Positions 44,323 to 52,883 of a DNA stretch of 64,000 nt are shown piece by piece (position 1 is the first letter of the stretch; the number at the start of each line of letters is the position of its first letter). The notes under the pieces are model-generated. The model was given only the letters and a program-made list of their open reading frames with translations, ran no database searches and had not been told where the DNA came from. Origin of the DNA: MED-G116 sp038147495 (GTDB taxonomy: Bacteria; Pseudomonadota; Alphaproteobacteria; Puniceispirillales; Puniceispirillaceae); the NCBI GenBank assembly GCA_038147495.1, contig JAYQTT010000003.1, positions 62,001 through 126,000 on the forward strand. The letters are read 5' to 3'. The translations under genes were made by a program, and so were the position numbers.

Positions 44323-45216
44323 TCACGGCCACCTGACTTCGGGCGGCAGACTCATCAAGATCGCCTCAATATTTCCGCCCGTACGAAGGCCAAAAAGCGT
44401 GCCTCGATCATAGAGCAGATTGAATTCCACATAGCGGCCACGCCGGACAAGCTGTTGATGACGTTCATCTTCGGTCCATTCACGGTTCATGCGTTGACGC
44501 ACAATCGCCGTATAGGTATCTGCAAAAGCGCTGCCGACATCACGGGTAAAGGCAAAATCCGCATCCCAGTTGCCGCTGTCCAGATTGTCATAGAATATCC
44601 CGCCTGCGCCACGCGGCTCATCTCTATGCGGCAGGTAGAAATATTCGTCACACCATTTCTTGAACCGCTGATAATAATCATCACCGTGCTTGTCACAGGC
44701 AGCTTTCATGCCTTCATGAAAATCGGCACCAGCCCCATCATCAGCAAGTAATGGCGTCAAATCACCACCACCACCGAACCAAGATTTAGAGGTGACAATA
44801 AACCGGGTGTTCATGTGCGCTGCGGGCACATGGGGATTTTGCATGTGGGCCACCAGCGAAATGCCACCGGCCCAAAACTGTCCATCTTCAGCCGCGCCGG
44901 GGATCTTCTGACGGAAATCCTCACTGAATTCACCATGAACGGTTGAGATATTAACCCCGACCTTTTCGAACACACGGCCGTGCATAACACTCATCTCGCC
45001 GCCACCGCCGCCGTCACGCTGCCATGTTTTGCGCTCAAACCTGCCAGCGGGAAGATCGGCTTTTGCCGTGGCTGTCAATTCCGTTTCGATCGCTTCAAAA
45101 CGTGCACAGATATCATCACGCAACGCCGCAAACCATTTTGCAGCTGCGGCTTTGCGCCCTTCAATTCCTGATCCTGATGAAGTCGGCTCGACCTGTTTTT
45201 CATCTGCTGATTGCAT
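44323..45216 (-). CDS. hemF: Oxygen-dependent coproporphyrinogen III oxidase
   Basis: Converts coproporphyrinogen III to protoporphyrinogen IX with O2, in haem synthesis. The ATG at 45216 (MQSADEKQVEPTSSGSGIEG, 297 aa) is preferred; two earlier ATGs are open. Marks are RDGGGGGEMSVMHGRVFEKV, the ISLVAHMQNPHVPAAHMNTR motif, KSWFGGGGDLTPLLADDGAG, HRDEPRGAGGIFYDNLDSGN, and the end RGRYVEFNLLYDRGTLFGLR then TGGNIEAILMSLPP. It is followed by petABC on the same strand, so haem supply and a haem-protein operon are neighbours. Confidence 0.96.
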   Translation of the reverse strand: MQSADEKQVEPTSSGSGIEGRKAAAAKWFAALRDDICARFEAIETELTATAKADLPAGRFERKTWQRDGGGGGEMSVMHGRVFEKVGVNISTVHGEFSEDFRQKIPGAAEDGQFWAGGISLVAHMQNPHVPAAHMNTRFIVTSKSWFGGGGDLTPLLADDGAGADFHEGMKAACDKHGDDYYQRFKKWCDEYFYLPHRDEPRGAGGIFYDNLDSGNWDADFAFTRDVGSAFADTYTAIVRQRMNREWTEDERHQQLVRRGRYVEFNLLYDRGTLFGLRTGGNIEAILMSLPPEVRWP

Positions 45217-45278
45217 GAATTCTGATATCACCTTACTGATTGCCGCACTTATTGCCAGCATGGGCTTTCTGGCTGACT

Positions 45279-46577
45279 TTATCCGGAACACTCTCCAGAC
45301 AGGCCGGTTAACAACTCCTCTTTTGACATAATGAAGTCGCTCTCTACCCAGCGCCGTTCAATTTGGCCCAACAACTGGCCGATCACAACGCCCTTGTCAA
45401 CGCCGCGGTTCAATAAATCATGACCTGACACCGGGCATTCAGGCGGGTTCCATGCAGCAATCTCAGCACACCTCTCGCGCATCACAGCTTTCCCATAGCG
45501 CAGGCGTGCCACCACATAAACAAACGCAGGCGCGATATCGGCCTTGTGCAGATACCACGCCGCCTGTCGCCATTTGGCCCCGTTCAGGGCCTGCGCATTC
45601 CCGGCATCGCCATGCCGGTCAAGCATCATCAGACAGCGCGCATCACGGTTGCTAAGACGAAGTCGGTCGGCAACCAGCTTGGCGGTGATCTCGCCCACAG
45701 ACTTTGCCTCACCGCCTGTTTCCGTATCATCAGGCGACCCAGCCTCGGTGAGCGCAACCGCAAGCCCCACCAGCCAGATCTGGTCATGCCGAAAATCATC
45801 TGTGGTGGGCAGACTGTCCAGCAGGCCATCAGGAAATTGGGATAAAAGCAGCTCATTCAACCGATGCCCCAGAGCCGCGATATCAACCCCGCTTTGATGC
45901 ATCAGCGCAATCGCGGTGGCGGCACCGGGCGCTTGAAAGATCCGGCGCAATTCACCGGCCACCCTTTCGCCGGATAAATTTGCCGCCCTGCCAGCATTTG
46001 CCCGCAACGCGTCTTGTGCTTGTGGATCGACACCAGCACTGCCAAAGCGTGGCAAAAACCGGCAATAACGAAGCATCCGCAACGCATCTTCCTGAACCCG
46101 GGCACCCGCATCACCGACAAACCGCAACCGTCCCGCGGCAAGGTCTGCCGCCCCATCAAGCGGATCATATAAGGTACCGGCCGCATCGACATACATCGCA
46201 TTGATGGTGAAATCGCGGCGGCGGGCATCGGCCAACCAATCATCGTCAAACGCAACCACTGCATGACGGCCATCGGTTTCCAGATCAACGCGCGTCTGGG
46301 TGACCTCAATTTTGTCAGACGCATCTGCTGATCGCGCCAGCACAGTCACGGTTCCATGCGCGATGCCTGTCTCTATCACCTGCAACCCATCATCGCGAAA
46401 CGCTGCCACCATCTCGGCAATCGGCGCATTGACCGCCATATCAATATCGCCGCATGGTTGGCCGGCGAGCCAGTCGCGCACAGCACCGCCGACAATCCGT
46501 GCCTCACACCCGGCTTTCGCAGATATGTCAAAAATCCTGCGGGCAAGAGCGGAAACAGGGAAATCGGCCCTAGCCAT
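45279..46577 (-). CDS. CCA tRNA nucleotidyltransferase / poly(A) polymerase family
   Basis: Class II nucleotidyltransferase of the type that adds or repairs the tRNA 3' CCA. The ATG at 46577 gives 432 residues (MARADFPVSALARRIFDISA). Marks are ARIVGGAVRDWLAGQPCGDI followed by DMAV, the GG...RD...G....DID active site; then RRRDFTINAMYVDAAGTLYD, the RRDFT.NA template element; and EDALRMLRYCRFLPRFGS. Full CCA-adding activity, as opposed to A-adding only, cannot be read from the sequence. The start overlaps the small upstream membrane-protein gene. Confidence 0.92.
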   Translation of the reverse strand: MARADFPVSALARRIFDISAKAGCEARIVGGAVRDWLAGQPCGDIDMAVNAPIAEMVAAFRDDGLQVIETGIAHGTVTVLARSADASDKIEVTQTRVDLETDGRHAVVAFDDDWLADARRRDFTINAMYVDAAGTLYDPLDGAADLAAGRLRFVGDAGARVQEDALRMLRYCRFLPRFGSAGVDPQAQDALRANAGRAANLSGERVAGELRRIFQAPGAATAIALMHQSGVDIAALGHRLNELLLSQFPDGLLDSLPTTDDFRHDQIWLVGLAVALTEAGSPDDTETGGEAKSVGEITAKLVADRLRLSNRDARCLMMLDRHGDAGNAQALNGAKWRQAAWYLHKADIAPAFVYVVARLRYGKAVMRERCAEIAAWNPPECPVSGHDLLNRGVDKGVVIGQLLGQIERRWVESDFIMSKEELLTGLSGECSG

Positions 46578-46899
46578 CGCCACCCTGCCCGTTCGGCTTG
46601 GCGGTCATCTCCTCCTCGCCTTTCGGGGTGAAATCACCCGAAGAAATCACCCCATCCTTGATTGTCGCAGGCTGATAGCTGACATCCGGACCAGAAGCAG
46701 ACTGTTCCAACAGCAGGACGGACAGAAAAAACACCACAAGCCCCGCCACCGCGCCAATCAAATGCGCGATCGTTATGCCTTTTATCGCTTCCGGATCTTC
46801 ACCGCGGGCAATTGCCCGGCGACGCTGCCAGCTCTTGATCAGCGTCATCACGATGATCGCGACAAACAGCGCACTTAGCATGATTAAATAGCGACGCAT
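46570..46899 (-). CDS. Small two-helix membrane protein (DUF6111-like)
   Basis: A 109-residue protein starting MRRYLIMLSALFVAIIVMTL at 46899. Two hydrophobic helices are evident, one at the start and one at HLIGAVAGLVVFFLSVLLLE, separated by a basic loop (WQRRRAIARGEDPEAIKG). A soluble tail follows with YQPATIKDGVISSGDFTPKG, reminiscent of the Y.PP...DG...PG.F ending of DUF6111 proteins. It overlaps the cca start by 8 bp and lies downstream of the Nudix gene, so it belongs to the DUF1285-nudix-cca set. Function unknown. Confidence 0.75.
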   Translation of the reverse strand: MRRYLIMLSALFVAIIVMTLIKSWQRRRAIARGEDPEAIKGITIAHLIGAVAGLVVFFLSVLLLEQSASGPDVSYQPATIKDGVISSGDFTPKGEEEMTAKPNGQGGDG

Positions 46900-46975
46900 T
46901 GTCTTTATGGCTCCCCTCGCCAAGCGGTCTCATTGTGGCGCGATACGACAAAAAATTAAGGCGATCATGCCCCTG

Positions 46976-47569
46976 TCAGCAAGCCAGCTTCATCCGCGAT
47001 GAAAGGTCAACAATAATACTCGCTGACAGGCCCCACAGGTGATGATGATCATGGTCAATCACCCAGATGTCACGTTTTTGTCCGTCCCGCAGGTAACTTT
47101 CCCGCCGATGACGGACCGGATCAAGAACGTCTGCAAGTGGCAGAACAAGAACCGACTCAACTTCATCCGGTGCGGCGACAAACCTTGTTTGGCCACGGAT
47201 AATACCAACAACCGGTTGCACCACAAACCCGACCGGACTTGCCACCGTATCAAGCGCCCCGATCACATTGACCGCGGCAGGTTGCAGGGCGATTTCCTCA
47301 TGCGCCTCGCGCAAAGCCGTCGCGGTCAGGCTGATATCTCCGGGATCGACCTTACCGCCCGGAAAACTTATTTGTCCGGCATGATGTGTCAGATGCGCGG
47401 CACGTTTTGTCATGACAACATGCCATCTCTGCTCGCGCTCGATCAGGCCAACAAGAACCGCCGCCGGACGCCCCCGGTCTATCAACAAACCTTTCGGCAC
47501 AGGCCCAAGGTTGCGCATCAGTTCTTCCGGCAACGCCCGCGATGCGTCGTCATTCACCGCCGTTGGCAT
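46976..47569 (-). CDS. Nudix hydrolase, CoA pyrophosphatase-like (NudL)
   Basis: A 197-residue protein (MPTAVNDDASRALPEELMRN) with its ATG overlapping the DUF1285 stop and GGAGGGG just before it. The CoA-type element LTHHAGQISFPGGKVDPGDI precedes the Nudix box GGKVDPGDISLTATALREAH then EEI, which is complete (GX5EX7REUXEEXGU pattern with ALREAHEEIAL). This matches the NudL/CoAse family that cleaves CoA to 4'-phosphopantetheine and 3',5'-ADP. Substrate is inferred from the family. Confidence 0.9.
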   Translation of the reverse strand: MPTAVNDDASRALPEELMRNLGPVPKGLLIDRGRPAAVLVGLIEREQRWHVVMTKRAAHLTHHAGQISFPGGKVDPGDISLTATALREAHEEIALQPAAVNVIGALDTVASPVGFVVQPVVGIIRGQTRFVAAPDEVESVLVLPLADVLDPVRHRRESYLRDGQKRDIWVIDHDHHHLWGLSASIIVDLSSRMKLAC

Positions 47570-48132
47570 CACCCCTCCAGATCAAAAAATATGCTGTCGC
47601 TCCAAACGCCAAGTGCGCCACCGTCACCGGGCACCGCCAATTCAGCCAGTTCATAGAATACCGGCCTGCTCAGCTTGGCCTCAAGCCCGTCTCTTACCAT
47701 TATATAGGGCGCTTGCGCCTGAATCCCATTCTTGTTTGTGTTCGCGTCATCATCTGCATCACGCCGGGGGCGCATGACCAGCGGATGATCAGCAGAAAGG
47801 CTAAGGATGTCGTCAACATTGGTCGTGAAGATGATTTTTTGATCAAGGCCAGCCCCCTCAACCTGCATTGACGTCACAATAAACGGCGCGTCAGCCACGG
47901 TGATTGTGCCGCGCTCAACCGGTGTCACCAGCCAGAAACTGCCATCATCCTCACGCCGCAGGACCGACGCGAAAAGCTTGACCAGCGCCGACCTGCCAAT
48001 CACCCCACCCTCGTGATACCAGCTGCCATCGCTGGCAATATGGATATCAAACACTTGCGGCATTGGCTGGGCGATTTCTTGCAACGCTCTTCCGGTTTGA
48101 ATTTTATCCTGCTCTTCTTGTTCTCGTCCCAT
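47569..48132 (-). CDS. DUF1285 family protein
   Basis: A 187-residue protein (MGREQEEQDKIQTGRALQEI) with the DUF1285 pattern: FDIHIASDGSWYHEGGVIGR, ALVKLFASVLRREDDGSFWL, TPVERGTITVADAPFIV and near the end YIMVRDGLEAKLSRPVFYEL followed by AELAV. The family has no known biochemical role. It is the first gene of the DUF1285-nudix-DUF6111-cca cluster, which recurs in alphaproteobacteria. A GTG two codons earlier is an alternative start. Confidence 0.85.
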   Translation of the reverse strand: MGREQEEQDKIQTGRALQEIAQPMPQVFDIHIASDGSWYHEGGVIGRSALVKLFASVLRREDDGSFWLVTPVERGTITVADAPFIVTSMQVEGAGLDQKIIFTTNVDDILSLSADHPLVMRPRRDADDDANTNKNGIQAQAPYIMVRDGLEAKLSRPVFYELAELAVPGDGGALGVWSDSIFFDLEG

Positions 48133-48310
48133 CACCACAGTCTAACCCGATCAACCAACAGCCAAAAATTATTTCCGAAAATAAACGGGATTTTAACTTT
48201 CTTGTGCGACATTACTCGCCAACACAGGCTGATACAAAGTGAATTCCGTGCACATGAGCCGGCGGGCGTGATCCGGCGTATCACGAGAAACATCTGGGAA
48301 ACCTGACTGT

Positions 48311-49084
48311 ATGCGGGCACAGATCATCATCAACAAATTTGGCATCATTCAGGAAGGTGAAGGTAAAAAGCCGCCACAAGGCGGTGTCCTTGCCCGCCGA
48401 ACAAACCGTGACCTTGTTGTACATCTGCACAATGCCGTGACTGTGCCTGCCCTGCTGTGCCTGATCCAGGCGCTTCGCGCTGTCGATGTTCAAATGACGC
48501 TTGTCGGCAGCACAGCATTACCAATGACCCGCGCCCAGATTTGTCTCACCCTCGCAAGGCGGGCGTTATCCATCGTTGAGGGACAGCACGAAGATTTGTT
48601 CATGAGCGATCTGGAAATTTTCAACAAGGAAATCTCTACGATCGACATTTTACCAAAAAATTTGACCAAACTTGTTGAATTGAACTTCTCACAGATGGAC
48701 GCGCCATCAGCCTTGATGAAGGCTAGTACGGCAAAGGTTGGCAACCTTGTCTCGGTCGGGCAGACGCGATCGATGCGTCTCTATTTTCTCGCTCTTCCGG
48801 AAAATTTGTCATGGCCACCGGACGTGCCTGATATCTCGAAACCGATAGATGAAGTGTTAAGCGAACCGATCAGTACATGGCTCTCAATTGCCTATGAAGC
48901 CGCCCTCTCCATCCAGTCCCCGATCTACCAACATGGCATCCTCAAGATTAATCCAGAACTTCGTTTGCCTTTCCAGCGTGTCCTCAATCCGATCACACCA
49001 TTGACCAACCGTCCCGCGCATTTCCGGATCCTTACCACCGCATCGGTGATTGGCGACCACGCCGACGATGTCATTATCATTTGA
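48311..49084 (+). CDS. Protein of unknown function (257 aa)
   Basis: I do not recognise this protein. It starts MRAQIIINKFGIIQEGEGKK at ATG 48311. The first 120 residues look like a soluble alpha/beta domain (RRTNRDLVVHLHNAVTVPAL, LLCLIQALRAVDVQMTLVGS); the middle is helix-rich (ARRALSIVEGQHEDLFMSDL) and the end is beta-rich and Pro-containing. No signal peptide or membrane helix is obvious. Codon use looks like that of the neighbours. It is divergent from the DUF1285 gene and isolated from the arsR gene by 274 bp. Confidence 0.65.
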   Translation: MRAQIIINKFGIIQEGEGKKPPQGGVLARRTNRDLVVHLHNAVTVPALLCLIQALRAVDVQMTLVGSTALPMTRAQICLTLARRALSIVEGQHEDLFMSDLEIFNKEISTIDILPKNLTKLVELNFSQMDAPSALMKASTAKVGNLVSVGQTRSMRLYFLALPENLSWPPDVPDISKPIDEVLSEPISTWLSIAYEAALSIQSPIYQHGILKINPELRLPFQRVLNPITPLTNRPAHFRILTTASVIGDHADDVIII

Positions 49085-49358
49085 CGGCATCTGACCCTGC
49101 ATTAGCCCGGCCCTACCCATCACCCATCAGCGCCGCTACATCGTTGCTACATCTCCGCCACCATGCCTGCCCTTATGTTTCGATTGTAAAGACATTGCTT
49201 CTTAACCAAACATCAATGAATTTCCCGAAAACTTGATCCTTTCATCTGATTTTCCACCATTTTTTTACAGTTTGATTGGCAAAATTAACCATTCAATAAC
49301 CTTAACAGCGCACAATGGGCTCACTGAACAACATCGTCACTTCGGGAGACCTTGGACA

Positions 49359-49688
49359 ATGCCGCGTCGGCCAGATGAATCGAATCAGGAATCAAAAGTC
49401 ACAACTGTTCTGCGCGCCATGGGCAATGCCAAACGCATGCGGATTCTCAACGAACTTGCCGATGGGCGGGAAAGATCGGTTTCCGAGCTGGAGGGGGTCA
49501 TCTCTGATCTGAGTCAATCAGCCCTGTCCCAGCATCTTGGGCGGCTGAGACGGGCCAACATTGTCCGCACCAGACGGAAATCTCAGGCGATATTTTACTC
49601 AATTGATGACACCGATGTTCTGCGCATTCTCCGCCTGTTGGAGCATATCTATAACGACGATCCAACAATGCAGCGCACAAAACACTAG
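49359..49688 (+). CDS. ArsR-family transcriptional regulator
   Basis: A 109-residue winged-helix repressor type protein from ATG 49359 (MPRRPDESNQESKVTTVLRA). HTH residues are GNAKRMRILNELADGRERSV, then SELEGVISDLSQSALSQHLG and RLRRANIVRTRRKSQAIFYS. It contains no cysteine at all, so the thiol switch of the sulfur-sensing BigR/SqrR type cannot operate. A TauE/SafE sulfite/sulfur exporter gene follows 236 bp downstream, the usual companion of such regulators. The ligand is unknown. Confidence 0.9.
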   Translation: MPRRPDESNQESKVTTVLRAMGNAKRMRILNELADGRERSVSELEGVISDLSQSALSQHLGRLRRANIVRTRRKSQAIFYSIDDTDVLRILRLLEHIYNDDPTMQRTKH

Positions 49689-49924
49689 TTCTGATACCGC
49701 TGCCACCCGCATATGGGCATCAGGTGATGGTGGAGCGCAAGGGGACAAGAGGCAGGTCAAACAAGATTTTTGGGATTTCTATTGCACCACACCGCATGAT
49801 GTGCGACATCATGTCAAGCGAGAGAGGGGCCGCAGCACATGAAGCGCGGTGTGTTCTTTCACCTTCCTGACCCGCCATTGTCACGTTGCGCACACCGCAC
49901 AAAGCCGTATCGGGCATGAATTAG

Positions 49925-50839
49925 ATGTATATTTATTTGCCAATTGCCGAAGTCTCGATGCATATCGGAATCGTCATTGGTCTTGGCGGGGGCGTTGGCT
50001 TCCTGTCTGGACTTTTTGGTGTTGGCGGCGGTTTCTTGATGACGCCACTGCTGATTTTCTTTGGAATCCCACCGGCAGTCGCCGTTGCCACCGAAGCCAA
50101 CCAGATTGTTGCCTCCTCGGTTTCCGGAGTGCTGGCTCACATGCGCCGCGGCAATGTGGATTTCAAAATGGGCGCGATTCTCATGCTTGGTGGTGTGATC
50201 GGATCATCCCTTGGTGTCGTTCTGTTTTCATTCCTGCGATCTATTGGCCAAATTGATCTGGTGATCAAGCTCTCCTATGTGGTCTTTCTTGGCATTATTG
50301 GATCACTCATGCTCTTTGAGAGCCTTCGCACCATGGTGCGATCACGCAAACCGGGGGTGGTTCGCGGCAAATTGCATCAGCATAACTGGCTTCACGGCCT
50401 GCCGTTCAAAATGCGGTTTCGCCGGTCAAAACTCTATATCAGTGCCATTCTGCCGCTGGCGATTGGCGCGTTTGTTGGTGTGCTTGCCGCGATTATGGGT
50501 GTGGGTGGCGGTTTCATCATGGTACCGGCGATGATCTATCTTCTTGGCATGCCGACATCGGTGGTTGTCGGAACGTCACTCTTCCAGATTATTTTCGTCA
50601 CTGCCAACGTGACCGTCTTGCAATCCATTCAAACGCAAACAGTCGATTTTGTTTTGGCTGGCCTATTGCTTTTCGGCGCGGTCATTGGTGCTCAATTTGG
50701 CAGCCGTGCGGGCGCCGTGCTTCGCGGTGAACAGCTGCGCGGTCTGCTTGCATTGATGGTGTTGGCGGTCTGCGTAAAGATTGGATATGACCTCGTTGTC
50801 CGCCCAGAAGACCTGTTTTCGGTGGAGTTGTTGAAATGA
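49925..50839 (+). CDS. TauE/SafE family sulfur-compound exporter
   Basis: A 304-residue membrane protein (MYIYLPIAEVSMHIGIVIGL) of the family that exports sulfite, sulfoacetate or related sulfur anions. The internal duplication is clear: GFLSGLFGVGGGFLMTPLLI in the first half and VLAAIMGVGGGFIMVPAMIY in the second, the paired G.(G)GG.....P motifs. About eight hydrophobic helices can be drawn. Its stop overlaps the start of the TIGR02186-type gene by four bases, so the two are cotranscribed; this pairing is common in alphaproteobacteria. Confidence 0.92.
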   Translation: MYIYLPIAEVSMHIGIVIGLGGGVGFLSGLFGVGGGFLMTPLLIFFGIPPAVAVATEANQIVASSVSGVLAHMRRGNVDFKMGAILMLGGVIGSSLGVVLFSFLRSIGQIDLVIKLSYVVFLGIIGSLMLFESLRTMVRSRKPGVVRGKLHQHNWLHGLPFKMRFRRSKLYISAILPLAIGAFVGVLAAIMGVGGGFIMVPAMIYLLGMPTSVVVGTSLFQIIFVTANVTVLQSIQTQTVDFVLAGLLLFGAVIGAQFGSRAGAVLRGEQLRGLLALMVLAVCVKIGYDLVVRPEDLFSVELLK

Positions 50840-51654
50840 TCCGCCAGCGCCTCACATCCCTGATTATCGCGGCGGCGTGTCTGATGCCGTCACTGGCTGC
50901 CCATGCCGGTCCCGAGCGACTTGTTGCCGACCTCTCCAATGATCAGGTTGCCATCACGAGCAGCTATCACGGAACCGAACTCCTGTTGTTTGGCGCCTTT
51001 GAGGGGCAGGACAATGACGATGTGGTATTGGTTGTTTCTGGCCCTCCGACAAAGGTTGCGCAGCGGCGCAGTGACAAGGTTGCAGGCATTTGGGTCAATG
51101 TGGAAACCAACATCTGGCAAAACTCACCCGGATTTTATCACATTTTTTCAACACGCCCGCTGGCCGAGATTGCATCACCCGACGTTCTCGCCAAAGCGCA
51201 ACTTGGCCCGGCGGCATTGTCGCTTGAATATGTCTCACAAGCCAAAGATGAGAATTCTGGCAATGGCCATGGTGGCGGTAATGCCGGCAACACAACCGGC
51301 CCTGCAAAAGCCGCAACGCCAGCAATGATCAATGATCTTGGGCGTAATATGACAGATATTGGCCTATGGGCGGAGCGATCTGATGGCGTGTCAATCCAGC
51401 GGAACACCCTATTTAGGGCAACGCTGCAACTGCCAAAGAATGTGCCGCCCGGCGATTATGAAGTCCGCGTTGTCCATTTCCGTGATGGACAAGTTATCAG
51501 CCAGCAAACAACAGACATGACCGTGGCGCGCAAAGGGTTCAGCGCAATGGTGTATGATTTTGCGCATGAATATTCGATGCTTTATGGCGTTTTTGCGGTT
51601 GTATTTGCTGTCTTTTCCGGATGGCTTGCTGCTTTTGCCTTCAGGCGAAAATAA
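50836..51654 (+). CDS. TIGR02186-type membrane-anchored protein
   Basis: A 272-residue exported protein (MIRQRLTSLIIAAACLMPSL) with a signal peptide ending AAHAGPE. A large periplasmic beta-rich domain follows (VADLSNDQVAITSSYHGTEL, LLFGAFEGQDNDDVVLVVSG, FYHIFSTRPLAEIASPDVLA), with a Gly/Asn-rich insert (GNGHGGGNAGNTTG) near residue 145. A C-terminal anchor (LYGVFAVVFAVFSGWLAAFA, then FRRK) ends it. This fits the TIGR02186 family of alphaproteobacteria, nearly always linked to TauE/SafE. A role in sulfur-compound handling is inferred from that linkage. Confidence 0.85.
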   Translation: MIRQRLTSLIIAAACLMPSLAAHAGPERLVADLSNDQVAITSSYHGTELLLFGAFEGQDNDDVVLVVSGPPTKVAQRRSDKVAGIWVNVETNIWQNSPGFYHIFSTRPLAEIASPDVLAKAQLGPAALSLEYVSQAKDENSGNGHGGGNAGNTTGPAKAATPAMINDLGRNMTDIGLWAERSDGVSIQRNTLFRATLQLPKNVPPGDYEVRVVHFRDGQVISQQTTDMTVARKGFSAMVYDFAHEYSMLYGVFAVVFAVFSGWLAAFAFRRK

Positions 51655-51706
51655 TTGAATCCACATAGTCTGTGCTAATCTAAGCTTGGATAAGGGGAGT
51701 TAAATC

Positions 51707-52177
51707 ATGGCGAAAAAGGATCCTGTATTTCTTGTCGTTGTCGATGAGTCCGAAGAAATGCATCAAGCGCTGCAGTTTGCTTGTGGACGCGCCAAAACTG
51801 TTGGTGGCAAGGTCGCGTTGATGTATTGCATCGCACCGGCAGAATTTGAGTATTGGGCCGGCGTTGGCGAGCTGATGCGGCAGGAAGCACGTGAAGCGGC
51901 AGAGGAAAAGATGCTGATCCACGCCGAATATGCAAAAAACCTGACCGGCGAAACACCGATCCTGTATGTCCGTGAGGGCGACACCAGAGACGAATTGCTG
52001 GCGCTCATTGATGAAGAGCCTTCAATCAGCCTTCTTGTTCTTGGTGCTGATACGAATTCCGAGACAGCCGGCCCGCTGATCAACTTTATGATGTCTCGCG
52101 GTGCCTCAAGATGTCGCGTGCCGATCACTGTTGTGCCGGGCAACCTCACCGATGAGCAGCTGGACGCGCTGTTCTAA
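51707..52177 (+). CDS. Universal stress protein (UspA family)
   Basis: A single-domain Usp of 156 residues (MAKKDPVFLVVVDESEEMHQ). The fold shows VVVDES at the start, ALQFACGRAKTVGGKVALMY in the first helix-strand, and SLLVLGADTNSETAGPLINF near the end, where ATP-binding members have G-2x-G-9x-G(S/T). Here the glycine pattern is not kept, so ATP binding is doubtful. It starts behind AAGGGGAG, 52 bp after the TIGR02186 gene. Confidence 0.88.
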   Translation: MAKKDPVFLVVVDESEEMHQALQFACGRAKTVGGKVALMYCIAPAEFEYWAGVGELMRQEAREAAEEKMLIHAEYAKNLTGETPILYVREGDTRDELLALIDEEPSISLLVLGADTNSETAGPLINFMMSRGASRCRVPITVVPGNLTDEQLDALF

Positions 52178-52301
52178 AAGCTAATCGCGGATCGCCGAGA
52201 GATTTACACCGCCGCGATCAGTTAATTGTCCGGCAACATCTTGGCTTTTACCGAGGAAATACCTAGATATGGCTGAACGAAACATATCTTGGGGTAAGGC
52301 G

Positions 52302-52829
52302 ATGCGCCGATTTCTCAGCATTTTTTTTGGAGTTCTTTTTACAGTCATGACCACCGCAGCAACCGCAAATGATGAAACAGGCAAGGGTCAGATCTTGCTT
52401 CTCGAGACCAGCCAAGGGCAGGTCGAAATCAACATGCTTCCTGAATTGGCACCAAAACACGTTGCCCGTATCAGCGAACTGGTGGAAAGCGGCTTTTATG
52501 ATGGCATCATTTTTCACCGGGTGATCCCTGGCTTCATGGCACAAACGGGTGATCCTGAAGGCACTGGCATGGGTGGGTCTGGCCAAAAGCTGGATGCAGA
52601 ATTTACCGATTATGAATATCGTGAGGGCACTGTCGGTATGGCACGCGCGATGAACCCGAATTCAGGCGATAGCCAATTTTTCATCTGCTTTGAAGGCTGC
52701 GGCCATCTGACAGGGCAATATACGGTCTGGGGACAGGTGGCGCGTGGCATGGATGTTGTCCGCCAGATTGCCGTTGGTGAGCCTCCGGCCAGCCCGGACC
52801 GCATCGTCTCGGCACGTCTCATCGACTAA
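52302..52829 (+). CDS. Exported cyclophilin-type peptidyl-prolyl isomerase
   Basis: Catalyses Xaa-Pro isomerisation during folding. The ATG at 52302 (MRRFLSIFFGVLFTVMTTAA, 175 aa) opens a signal peptide ending ATANDE, so the protein acts in the periplasm; an ATG 11 codons earlier is possible. Cyclophilin residues are GFYDGIIFHRVIPGFMAQTG, MARAMNPNSGDSQFFICFEG and GQYTVWGQVARGMDVVRQIA, with the catalytic Arg of FHRV and the QFFI strand present. A strong terminator follows the stop. Confidence 0.94.
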   Translation: MRRFLSIFFGVLFTVMTTAATANDETGKGQILLLETSQGQVEINMLPELAPKHVARISELVESGFYDGIIFHRVIPGFMAQTGDPEGTGMGGSGQKLDAEFTDYEYREGTVGMARAMNPNSGDSQFFICFEGCGHLTGQYTVWGQVARGMDVVRQIAVGEPPASPDRIVSARLID

Positions 52830-52855
52830 CCGCCGAAAAATTACAGAAACATTCC

Positions 52856-52883
52856 AAAACAGCCGCATTTTGTGGCTGTTTTT
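52856..52883 (+). terminator. Intrinsic terminator after the cyclophilin gene
   Basis: AAAACAGCC and GGCTGTTTT pair around a short loop (GCATTTTGT) and are followed by a T-run. It ends the cyclophilin transcript; on the other strand the A-run gives a T-run too, so it may also serve the convergent rarD gene that ends at 52884. Confidence 0.85.

Noticed and set aside
48884..49123. 79-codon minus-strand frame opposite the end of the unknown 257-residue gene
   Set aside because: No ribosome-binding site or recognisable domain, and it overlaps a better-supported gene.
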